Part shown: positions 1-6,089 of the stretch, piece by piece
Layout of the letters: each line of letters opens with the position of its first letter
Numbering within the stretch: position 1 is the first letter of the stretch
Origin: Gammaproteobacteria bacterium
GTDB taxonomy: Bacteria; Pseudomonadota; Gammaproteobacteria; DRLM01
DNA length: 15,839 nucleotides
Direction of reading: 5' to 3'
Assembly (NCBI GenBank): GCA_015490395.1
Contig: WFXX01000129.1
Span: forward strand, 1 to 15,839
Notes under the pieces: model-generated
Told to the model about the DNA's origin: nothing
The model's input: the letters and a program-made list of their open reading frames with translations, nothing else
The model's database searches: none
Made by a program: the position numbers and the translations under genes

Positions 1-834
1 GTGCTGGACCAGCACCTGCTGCCCCACCACCTGCTCAGCTGGCTCATGCTCCGCCTGACCCGGGTGCGGGCTCGGTGGTTCAAGAACTGGCAGATCCGCT
101 GGTTCCTGCGCCGTTATCGGGTGGATCCGACCACCGTCCCCGACCCGGACCCGGAGGCCTGGCCAGACTTCAACAGCTTCTTCACCCGTCCTCTGCCTCC
201 TGGAACCCGCCCGGTGGTGGACGGCCCGGGCGAGGCCGCCTCGCCGGTGGACGGCACCGTCTCCCAGGCAGGCGACCTGGAGGACGGGCTGCTGCTCCAG
301 GCCAAGGGCTGCCGCTACGCCCTGGAGGCCCTGCTGGCGGGGGCGGAGCGGGCCCGCCCCTTCCGGGCCGGGAGCTTCGCCACCCTCTACCTGGCCCCCG
401 CAGACTACCATCGGGTGCACATGCCCCTGGACGGCCGCCTCCTGGAGGCCTGCCACGTGCCAGGGCGGCTCTTCAGCGTCAGCCCCCGCACCACCGAGGA
501 GGTGCCGGGGCTCTTCGTGCGCAACGAGCGCCTGGTGACCGTCTGGGAGACCGAGGCCGGCCCCATGGCCCTGGTCCTGGTAGGGGCCCTGTTCGTGGCC
601 GGCATCGAGACGGTGTGGACCGGCATCCTGCCCCGGGCGCGCCGGCCCCTGAGCTGGCGCTACGGGGAGGGGGGGCCGCGCCTGGCCCGCGGGCAGGAGC
701 TGGGCCGCTTCAACATGGGCTCCACGGTGATCGTGCTCTTTGCCCCCGGGCGGGCGCGTCTGGCGCCCGGCATCCGCCCGGGGGTACGTCTGCGCATGGG
801 AGAACTGCTCGCCCGCGTGCGAATCGGCAGCTGA
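1..834 (+). CDS. psd: Phosphatidylserine decarboxylase proenzyme (5' end probably outside the window)
   Basis: This enzyme decarboxylates phosphatidylserine to phosphatidylethanolamine at the inner membrane. The chain matches the bacterial Psd family along its length: FNSFFTRPL (about residues 58-66), PVDG with Asp84, YHRVHMP with His137 and His140, ARNE-like VRNERL, ETVW, and the self-cleavage motif MGSTV with Ser241 near the C-terminus. Asp84, His140 and Ser241 fit the Asp-His-Ser set used for autoproteolysis, in which the serine becomes the pyruvoyl group of the small alpha subunit. The first codon in the window is GTG, but the opening residues VLDQHLLPHHLLS align a little inside the usual N-terminus, so this Val is probably internal and the true start lies a few codons upstream. 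The gene converges with pilZ, with 7 bases between the stop codons. Psd also lies near epmA in E. coli, which suits the neighbourhood. Identity is near certain; only the start is open. Confidence 0.95.
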   Translation: MLDQHLLPHHLLSWLMLRLTRVRARWFKNWQIRWFLRRYRVDPTTVPDPDPEAWPDFNSFFTRPLPPGTRPVVDGPGEAASPVDGTVSQAGDLEDGLLLQAKGCRYALEALLAGAERARPFRAGSFATLYLAPADYHRVHMPLDGRLLEACHVPGRLFSVSPRTTEEVPGLFVRNERLVTVWETEAGPMALVLVGALFVAGIETVWTGILPRARRPLSWRYGEGGPRLARGQELGRFNMGSTVIVLFAPGRARLAPGIRPGVRLRMGELLARVRIGS

Positions 835-850
835 GGCAGGCTCAGGTGCC
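826..850. terminator. Inverted repeat across the psd/pilZ convergent stops
   Basis: GGCA-g-CTGAG (826-835) pairs with CTCAG-g-TGCC (841-850) across a 5-base loop, giving 9 base pairs and one G-G mismatch. The TGA of psd (832-834) pairs with the TCA that is the stop of the facing PilZ gene (842-844). No run of T follows on either strand, so a classical intrinsic terminator is not shown. A bidirectional transcript-end hairpin is the likely role. Confidence 0.4.
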
Positions 851-1216
851 CGTTCGGGTGTGTGTCCCCGAGGGGCCCCGGCGCAAGAGGATCTCCTGCA
901 GGGCACGGAAGGTGGCGGCATCGAAGTCGGTGAAGGCTGCACCCACCCCTTCCGGGGTGACCCGTGCCACGCGAGCCCGAACCCGGTGACGGCTGGGGCC
1001 AGGGCCGCCCAGCCGGAACACCAAGTCCACCACCTGCTGTGGGCGCAGCCCAGGCACCACACCCACCGGCGCGGCCACAAAGGCACCGCCCAGGCTCACG
1101 TCCCGGGTTCGCCAACCTGTCTGCGGAGCGCCTCCGCCCTCCGGCTCCACGTCCACGTCCAGCTCCAGAGGGGTCCGCGCTGTCCAGCGCCGCTCCGCCA
1201 TACCTCCGCTTCCCAT
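842..1216 (-). CDS. Stand-alone PilZ-domain protein, probable c-di-GMP receptor
   Basis: This is a small single-domain protein of 124 residues. It carries both PilZ signature motifs: R-x3-R (Arg10 and Arg14 in ERRWTARTPL) and D-x-S-x-x-G (Asp39, Ser41, Gly44 in RDVSLGGAF), followed by the expected beta-strand pattern (VVDLVFRL, RVRARVARV, GVGAAFTDF). These motifs bind cyclic di-GMP in the family, so it is probably a real c-di-GMP receptor. The output it controls cannot be read from the sequence. The ATG at 1216 is chosen because AGGGGAGGT lies 6 bases upstream; a longer form from 1246 lacks such a site, and a shorter one could start at 1201. It lies downstream of epmA on the same strand across a 193-base gap (1217-1409) that is less GC-rich than its surroundings and probably holds its own promoter; no clear -35/-10 pair was seen there. 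It is not the PilZ type that lacks ligand-binding residues and partners PilB. Confidence 0.85.
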   Translation of the reverse strand: MGSGGMAERRWTARTPLELDVDVEPEGGGAPQTGWRTRDVSLGGAFVAAPVGVVPGLRPQQVVDLVFRLGGPGPSRHRVRARVARVTPEGVGAAFTDFDAATFRALQEILLRRGPSGTHTRTGT

Positions 1217-1409
1217 AGCATGACCTCCCCTAGGAACACTTAGCAAGAAGCGTACCGCCGCCGAGCGTCATCGTAACCTATTGATGAAACGAGAATGCAC
1301 GGACCCAGCTCGGCGAAGGACGAGCGCTCCTGTTAGACAGACCGACAACCCTCGGTTAAGCCCTCATCTTTGTTCAGGTATAGGCCATCCACGGAGCGGT
1401 GGGAAGGGC

Positions 1410-2381
1410 TCAAGCCCGATCCCAGGGGAAGGGCAACACCTCGCTCAGGGTCTCAGCCCCCAGGAGGCGCATCAGGAGCCGGTCCACTCCCAGGGCCACC
1501 CCGGCGCAAGGGGGCAGGCCCGCCTCCAGGGCGGCCAGGAAGCGCCGGTCCACGGGAGGCAGGGCCTGACCCCGGGCCCGGCGCTGGCGCAGGTCGGCCT
1601 CGAAGCGCCGGGCCTGCTCCTCGGGGTCTCGCAGCTCCTGGAAGCCATTGGCCAGCTCCAAGCCGTCCACGTAGAGCTCGAAGCGCCGCGCCACCGGGCG
1701 AACCCCAGGGCCAGGCGCCAGCTCGGCCAGCATGGCCTGCTCCGCCGGCCAGTGGGTGACGAAGACCCGTCCTAGACGGGCCAGGAGGGGCTCCACCCGG
1801 TGGCTCCAGAGCAGGTCCAGCCAGGGGCCCTTGCCGTCTTCGGGCCCCAGGCCCCGCACCCGGAGCCCCTGGGCGCCGGCGGCCTCGGCCAGCTCGTCGG
1901 GCGCTGCGGCATGAGGGTTCAGGCCGCAGGCCTCCTCGAACAGCTCTCCGTAGGGCCGACGCGCCGCCGGCGGGCCGGGAAGCGTCTCCTGGAGCAGGGC
2001 CTCCACCTCCTCCATGAGCCGCTCCATGGACCAGCCCGGCCGGTACCACTCCAGGAGGGTGAACTCCGGGTTGTGCAGCCGGCCCCGCTCCCCGGCCCGA
2101 AAGGCGTGGGTGAGGGCATAGACCGGACCGCTGCCGGCAGCCAGGAGACGCTTGAGGTGGAGCTCCGGGGAGGTGATCAAGTGGCGGACGCCTCCGGGGA
2201 GGGGCACCGCAAAAGGCTCCACCCCGGGATCGGTGCTCGCTCCCTGGCTCAGGAGGGGGGGGTCCACCTCCAGGACCCCCCGCCCATCCAGGAAGGCCCG
2301 CAGCCGCCGCAGCAGCTCGGCCCGCCGGCGCAACAGCTGCGGCGAGGCGGCGGGGCGCCAATCAGCCGAAGAGCGGCTCAA
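1410..2381 (-). CDS. epmA: EF-P--(R)-beta-lysine ligase
   Basis: EpmA (GenX/PoxA/YjeA) is a class II lysyl-tRNA-synthetase-like enzyme without an anticodon-binding domain. It activates (R)-beta-lysine with ATP and attaches it to Lys34 of EF-P. The 323 residues match the family length (E. coli 325). Visible motifs are TSPE (70-73), FRAGE (94-98), HNPEFTLLEWYR (103-114), ELANGFQEL, and motif 3 GVALGVDR (294-301), ending in the family-typical PFPWDRA. The start is TTG at 2381: MSRSSADWRPAAS lines up with the E. coli N-terminus (MSETASWQPSAS), and no ATG or GTG exists between the in-frame efp stop and this point. Only a weak GGA precedes it. The gene follows efp by 33 bases in the same reading frame, so it is probably co-transcribed and may depend on translation from efp. 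Confidence 0.95.
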   Translation of the reverse strand: MSRSSADWRPAASPQLLRRRAELLRRLRAFLDGRGVLEVDPPLLSQGASTDPGVEPFAVPLPGGVRHLITSPELHLKRLLAAGSGPVYALTHAFRAGERGRLHNPEFTLLEWYRPGWSMERLMEEVEALLQETLPGPPAARRPYGELFEEACGLNPHAAAPDELAEAAGAQGLRVRGLGPEDGKGPWLDLLWSHRVEPLLARLGRVFVTHWPAEQAMLAELAPGPGVRPVARRFELYVDGLELANGFQELRDPEEQARRFEADLRQRRARGQALPPVDRRFLAALEAGLPPCAGVALGVDRLLMRLLGAETLSEVLPFPWDRA

Positions 2382-2414
2382 TGGGGATCCAGTGGGCTCG
2401 TCGGGGGCTCGGGG

Positions 2415-2984
2415 TCAGGCGCGCACGCGGGAGACGTACTCCCCGGTGCGGGTGTCCACCTTGAGCACGTCCCCTTCCTCTACAAAGAGGGGCACGCGGA
2501 TCACCGCCCCCGTCTCCAGGGTGGCGGGCTTGCTGCCCCCACTGGAGGTGTCCCCCCGCACCCCGGGGTCGGTCTGCACTACCTTCAGCTCCACGAAGTT
2601 GGGCGGGGTGACGGCGATGGGCTCGCCGTTCCACAGGGTCACGGTGCACAGCTCCTGGCCCTTGAGCCATTGGGCCGCCTCGCCCATGACCGCCTTGGAG
2701 GCAGCATGCTGCTCGAAGGTCTCCGGCACCATGAAGTGCCAGAACTCGCCGTCCGTGTAGAGATACTGCATCTCCACGTCCACCACGTCGGCAGCCTCTA
2801 CGGTCTCGCCGGACTTGAAGGTGCGCTCCACGATGCGGCCGGTCTTGAGGTTGCGCAGCCTGACCCGGGTGAAGGCCTGGCCCTTGCCGGGCTTGACGAA
2901 GTCACTGGCGACGATGACGCAGGGGTCGCCGTCGATCATCACCTTGAGCCCGGTCTTGAGGTCATTGGTGCCATAGGTCGCCAT
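2415..2984 (-). CDS. efp: Translation elongation factor P
   Basis: EF-P binds between the P and E sites of stalled ribosomes and speeds peptide-bond formation at consecutive prolines. The 189-residue chain aligns end to end with E. coli EF-P (188 residues): KPGKGQAF at 31-38 with the modifiable Lys34 at the tip of domain I, YLYTDGEFWHFM in the middle, VTPPNFVELKVVQTDPG, and the C-terminal KVDTRTGEYVSRV. Lys34, together with epmA and epmB next door, shows that this is the beta-lysylated type rather than the rhamnosylated (arginine) type. The start ATG at 2984 gives the conserved MATY N-terminus; a modest GAGG lies 10 bases upstream. It is divergent from epmB across 79 bases and is followed by epmA. 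Its TGA stop is in the same frame as epmA. Confidence 0.98.
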   Translation of the reverse strand: MATYGTNDLKTGLKVMIDGDPCVIVASDFVKPGKGQAFTRVRLRNLKTGRIVERTFKSGETVEAADVVDVEMQYLYTDGEFWHFMVPETFEQHAASKAVMGEAAQWLKGQELCTVTLWNGEPIAVTPPNFVELKVVQTDPGVRGDTSSGGSKPATLETGAVIRVPLFVEEGDVLKVDTRTGEYVSRVRA

Positions 2985-3020
2985 GGTGGAGATGCCTCGC
3001 AGCTTGCCCGTGCTCTGCCG

Positions 3021-3041
3021 CCGGCCCTTGCGGCGGGCCGG
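3021..3041. repeat. Inverted repeat between efp and epmB
   Basis: CCGGCCC (3021-3027) and GGGCCGG (3035-3041) form a perfect 7-base-pair stem with a 7-base loop in the 79-base divergent gap. A competing stem GCCGC (3018-3022) with GCGGC (3030-3034) overlaps it. It could be an operator, a leader structure of efp, or simply a product of high GC. Confidence 0.3.
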
Positions 3042-3063
3042 GGCGCCGATTTAGCTTGCCCCC

Positions 3064-4092
3064 ATGCCCGAGGGCGAGCGCATATTACAGCGAAAGCCGG
3101 GGGCTGGGGAGCGGCCGCCTTGGCGGGAAGAGCTCCTTCGCTCGGTGACGGACGCGGCAGAGCTGCTGCGCCTGCTGGAGCTGCCCCCCACCCTGCTGGA
3201 TGGGGTGCGGGCTGGGGAGCGCGCCGCCGGGGGCTTCCCCCTGCGGGTGCCCCGGCCCTTCGTGGCCCGCATGCGCCGTGGGGACCCCGCCGACCCCCTT
3301 CTCCGGCAGGTGCTCCCAGGCCTGGAGGAGGGCCGCCCGGTGCCGGGCTTCGTGGCCGACCCCCTGGGCGAGGCCGCCCGCCAGCCCGTCCCCGGCCTGC
3401 TGCGCAAGTACCGGGGGCGGGCCCTGCTGGTGCTCACCGGGGCCTGCGCGGTGCACTGCCGCTACTGCTTTCGGCGCCACTTCCCCTACGGCGGGGCCTC
3501 CCTGGACCTGGAGCCGGCCCTGGCCACCCTCGCCCGGGACGGGGAGCTGACCGAGGTCATCCTCAGCGGGGGCGATCCCCTGGTCTGGGACGACGCCCGC
3601 CTGGGGGCCCTGGCCCGGCGGCTGGCGGCCCTCCCCCGCCTACGCCGCCTGCGCATCCACACCCGGCTGCCGGTGGTGCTCCCCGCCCGAGTGGACGAGG
3701 CCCTGCTGGGCTGGCTGGGGGCGCTGCCATTGACCCCGGTGGTGGTGGTGCACTGCAACCACCCCCGGGAGCTCGATGCCGAGACGGCCGCTGCCCTGGG
3801 CCGCCTGCGGGCCGCCGGGGTCCAGGTACTCAACCAGGCGGTGCTGCTCAGGGGGGTGAACGACTCGGCGGCCGTCCTGGCTGAGCTCTCCGAGCGGCTC
3901 CTGGAGGCGGGGGCCCTGCCCTACTACCTGCACCTGCTGGACCGGGTGGCGGGGGCGGCCCATTACGAGGTGCCCGAGGCCGAGGCGCGGGCCCTGGTGG
4001 CGGAGCTGCGCCGGCGGTTGCCAGGCTATCTGGTGCCCCGGCTGGCCAGGGAACATCCAGGCTCTCCGGCCAAGGAGGTGCTGCTGGCCTGA
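3064..4092 (+). CDS. epmB: EF-P--lysine 2,3-aminomutase (radical SAM)
   Basis: EpmB (YjeK) converts (S)-alpha-lysine to (R)-beta-lysine, the substrate that EpmA attaches to EF-P. The protein has 342 residues, the same as E. coli EpmB, so it is the short EpmB type rather than the longer fermentative lysine 2,3-aminomutase KamA. The radical-SAM [4Fe-4S] motif C-x3-C-x2-C is seen as Cys128, Cys132 and Cys135 in ACAVHCRYCFRRHFPY. TEVILSGGDPL follows, and near the end SPAKEV carries Lys337, the probable PLP-binding lysine. The start at 3064 ATG gives the expected length. It is transcribed away from efp across a short shared promoter region and converges with the GNAT gene, with only 4 bases between the stops. 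Confidence 0.96.
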   Translation: MPEGERILQRKPGAGERPPWREELLRSVTDAAELLRLLELPPTLLDGVRAGERAAGGFPLRVPRPFVARMRRGDPADPLLRQVLPGLEEGRPVPGFVADPLGEAARQPVPGLLRKYRGRALLVLTGACAVHCRYCFRRHFPYGGASLDLEPALATLARDGELTEVILSGGDPLVWDDARLGALARRLAALPRLRRLRIHTRLPVVLPARVDEALLGWLGALPLTPVVVVHCNHPRELDAETAAALGRLRAAGVQVLNQAVLLRGVNDSAAVLAELSERLLEAGALPYYLHLLDRVAGAAHYEVPEAEARALVAELRRRLPGYLVPRLAREHPGSPAKEVLLA

Positions 4093-4102
4093 GCCCTCAG
4101 GC
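4087..4102. terminator. Palindrome formed by the facing stop codons of epmB and the GNAT gene
   Basis: GCCTGA (4087-4092) and TCAGGC (4097-4102) are perfectly complementary around a 4-base loop. The left arm ends in the TGA of epmB and the right arm begins with the stop of the GNAT gene, so both stops lie in the stem. No T run follows, so a terminator role is inferred from position only. Confidence 0.4.
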
Positions 4103-4663
4103 ATCGAAGGCGTGGCCCGCCCTCTCCCCGCCCGGGGCCTCCCGGAAGAACTGCACGAAGGGCTGGGGATAGCGCAGCAGGCCACCCCCTTGCAGGGCCT
4201 CTTCCCGCAGCTCCCGGGCCGTCACCGCCCCGGCTGGCACCGGCAGGGGGCACTGCACCCCCCAGCGGGAGGCCGGCTCGAAGCCGAAGCGGGCGAAGTA
4301 GTCCGGGTGCCCTACCACCACCACCGCCCCGTGGCCCAGCCGCCCGGCCCGCTCCAGGGCCGAGCGCACCAGGGCCGAGCCGATGCCACGGTGGCTCTGG
4401 GAGGGCACCACGGCCAGCGGCGCCAGGGCCAGCACCGGCACTTGGCCTCCCGGCCGCTCCAGGGCGGCCCGGAAGAGCATCAGGAAGCCGGCGATGCGCC
4501 CCTCCACCTCGGCCACCAGGCTCAGCTCGGGGATGTAAGCCTCGGTGCGCCGAAGGGCCACTGCCAGCCGGGACTCGGCCTCGCCCCCGAAGGCGCTGCG
4601 GTGCACCACGTCGACGGCGTCGGCATCGGCGGGGGTCTCCGGACGAATGACGGGCTCCTGCAT
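4097..4663 (-). CDS. GNAT-family N-acetyltransferase (YhbS-like, COG3153 type)
   Basis: The 188 residues show a complete Gcn5-related acetyltransferase fold. The N-terminus IRPETPADADAVDVVHRSAF is typical, ELSLVAEVEGRIAGFLML gives strands 2-4, LAPLAVVPSQSHRGIGSAL (about 80-98) is the acetyl-CoA pyrophosphate-binding loop with Arg92-Gly93-x-Gly95, and GHPDYFARFGFEPAS is the hallmark of the YhbS-like subgroup. The acceptor substrate is unknown; members of this group are mostly uncharacterised. A strong GGGGAGGAG lies just before the ATG at 4663. It converges with epmB and diverges from the EAL-like gene across a structured 152-base gap. No link with EF-P modification can be read from the sequence. 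Confidence 0.88.
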   Translation of the reverse strand: MQEPVIRPETPADADAVDVVHRSAFGGEAESRLAVALRRTEAYIPELSLVAEVEGRIAGFLMLFRAALERPGGQVPVLALAPLAVVPSQSHRGIGSALVRSALERAGRLGHGAVVVVGHPDYFARFGFEPASRWGVQCPLPVPAGAVTARELREEALQGGGLLRYPQPFVQFFREAPGGERAGHAFDA

Positions 4664-4697
4664 GGCTCCTCCCCGGGGCGCGGGCGGCCCCGCGTCG

Positions 4698-4787
4698 TGC
4701 TACCAGCCGCCCTAGGCAGGCGGCTGCTACCAAAGATATTAGCAGTGTGACAGGGCTCAACTTCCCAGCGGGGAAGCCGATCACTGC
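4698..4787. repeat. Cluster of overlapping inverted and direct repeats between the GNAT and EAL-like genes
   Basis: Four stems can be drawn. A pairs 4704-4711 with 4719-4726 (CAGCCGCC/GGCGGCTG, 7-base loop). B pairs 4724-4729 with 4740-4745 (CTGCTA/TAGCAG). C pairs 4742-4747 with 4782-4787 (GCAGTG/CACTGC). D, inside C, pairs 4761-4766 with 4771-4776 (CTTCCC/GGGAAG). B shares bases with A and with C, so A+C+D and B are alternatives. TGCTACCA also repeats directly at 4698-4705 and 4725-4732. The AT-rich stretch AAAGATATTAG (4733-4743) probably holds a promoter. The whole lies 29 to 118 bases before the chosen EAL-gene start. It may be an operator or an RNA leader; it matches no riboswitch I know. 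Confidence 0.4.
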
Positions 4788-4815
4788 CTCGGGACCCCCG
4801 CAGCAGGACACCGCC

Positions 4816-6066
4816 ATGGACGCCCCAGCCGCATCCGCGCCCGCCACGGGCACCTTCGGGGAAGGGAAGCTCCGGCTGCTGGTGCTGGCCGAGCGATGCG
4901 CCTTGCCGCAACGGCTCCTGCAGCCCCTGAAGAGGGAGCTAGGCCTGAGCGCCGCCCGAGCGGGGAACCCCGTGGAGCTGCAGGCGGCCCTGCGCCGAGG
5001 CCCCTGGGATCTGGCCCTCCTTTTCCTGGAGGAGGGCACGCAGGAGGGACGCGGGATGCTGGAGCTGCTGCGCCTGTGCCGGCATCAAGCCCCGGCACTC
5101 CCCGTGGCTGCGGTGCTGGAGGAGGGGCAGGCCACGCTCGCCCCAAGCCTGCTGGCCCAGGGAGTGAGCCTGGTGGCCGCTGCCCAGCCGGAGGCGGTGG
5201 CCCTCTTGATCCGGGGTGCCCTGCGGGCCGTCCCACCGGCGCCCACGGCCCCACAGGCCTCGCGTCAGGCCGCCGTCGCGCCCTCGCCGGAACAGGAACA
5301 GGGACAAGGGATCACGCCCGAGGCGGTGCGGGCCGCCCTGGAGGAGGGCAGGTTCCGGCTGCTCTTCCAGCCCATCGTAGCCCTGCACGCCGAGCCCGTC
5401 CCCATCCACGAGGTGCTGCTGCGCATGCGCGGCCCCGATGGGCGCGAGCTCCTGCCCAAGGACTTCCTCCCGGCGGCCGCCCGAGGCGGGCTCATGCCCG
5501 AGGTGGATCGCTGGGTGCTGACCCGGGCCTGCGACCTGCTAGCCAAGCACCGCACCAAGGGCGAGGCCCTGCAGCTGCTGGTGAAGCTGGATGGGCGGAG
5601 CCTGGAGCCAGGGCTCTCGGTGTGGGTGGGCCAGCGCCTCAGGGAACGGGATCTGGAGGCCCGCGACCTGATCCTGGAGCTGCGCGAGGCGGACGCCGCC
5701 CGGGACCTGCCCACAGCCATCAGCCTCCTGCAGCGCCTGGGGGAGCTGGGCTGCGGCACCGCCCTGAGCCACTTCGGCGCCGAGCCCAGCTCCCTGGAGC
5801 GACTGGAGGCCCTGCAGCCGGACTACGTCAAGCTATCCCCCTCGCTGGTGGGCCGCCTCAGCGAGGACCCCCGCCAGGAGGCCACCGTGCGGGTCATGGT
5901 CCAATCGGCCCACCAGGCAGGAGCCAAGGTCATTGCCACCTTTGTCCAGGAGGCCTCCACCCTCACCACCCTTTGGCAATGCGGGGTGGACTACATCCAG
6001 GGCTACTTCCTGCAGCGGCCCGAGGAGGCCCTCAGCCTCTCCCCCGTCGAGGAGGCCGCCGGCTGA
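4816..6066 (+). CDS. Degenerate receiver-like + EAL-domain protein, FimX-like c-di-GMP effector
   Basis: The protein has 416 residues. Residues about 15-125 look like a receiver domain, but the phosphoacceptor position in DLALLFLEE (65-73) holds Phe70, so phosphorylation is unlikely. After a Pro/Ala/Gln-rich linker, residues about 170-410 form an EAL domain. It begins FRLLFQPIVAL and has EVL (Glu199) for EAL. Lys257 replaces the catalytic Asn, Ser318-His319 replace the metal-binding Asp pair of DDFG, and ATFVQ (Thr375, Gln378) replaces AEGVE. Lys339 and QGYF (395-398) remain. It should therefore not hydrolyse c-di-GMP but may bind it. EVLLRM, LLVKL, the altered DDFG and the FVQ-A-S, GVDY region resemble the EAL domain of FimX, the type IV pilus regulator; the PAS and GGDEF parts of FimX are absent. 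ATG 4816 is preferred because AGGA lies 7 bases upstream; an in-frame GTG at 4747 has no such site. No pilus genes are nearby. Confidence 0.82.
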   Translation: MDAPAASAPATGTFGEGKLRLLVLAERCALPQRLLQPLKRELGLSAARAGNPVELQAALRRGPWDLALLFLEEGTQEGRGMLELLRLCRHQAPALPVAAVLEEGQATLAPSLLAQGVSLVAAAQPEAVALLIRGALRAVPPAPTAPQASRQAAVAPSPEQEQGQGITPEAVRAALEEGRFRLLFQPIVALHAEPVPIHEVLLRMRGPDGRELLPKDFLPAAARGGLMPEVDRWVLTRACDLLAKHRTKGEALQLLVKLDGRSLEPGLSVWVGQRLRERDLEARDLILELREADAARDLPTAISLLQRLGELGCGTALSHFGAEPSSLERLEALQPDYVKLSPSLVGRLSEDPRQEATVRVMVQSAHQAGAKVIATFVQEASTLTTLWQCGVDYIQGYFLQRPEEALSLSPVEEAAG

Positions 6067-6089
6067 GGCCCTCCCCGCGCCCCTCAACC
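6061..6089. terminator. Inverted repeat across the EAL-like gene/htpX convergent stops
   Basis: GG-c-TGAGG (6061-6068) pairs with CCTCA-a-CC (6082-6089), leaving one mismatch and a 13-base C-rich loop. Each arm contains the stop codon of one of the two facing genes (6064-6066 and 6084-6086). It has no T run. It is the weakest of the three convergent hairpins in this window. Confidence 0.3.

Noticed and set aside
1800..3884. Plus-strand open frame of about 690 codons across epmA, efp and epmB
   Set aside because: It runs antisense to epmA and efp and out of frame through epmB, all three of which are full-length and conserved.
4698..4815. Known c-di-GMP riboswitch (class I or II) before the EAL-like gene
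   Set aside because: The class I conserved core and GAAA tetraloop/receptor pattern are not present, and the stems do not fit the class II pseudoknot.
4747..4815. Longer EAL-like protein starting at GTG 4747
   Set aside because: It has no ribosome binding site, its 23 extra residues are not family-like, and it would begin inside the inverted-repeat cluster; ATG 4816 has AGGA at good spacing.
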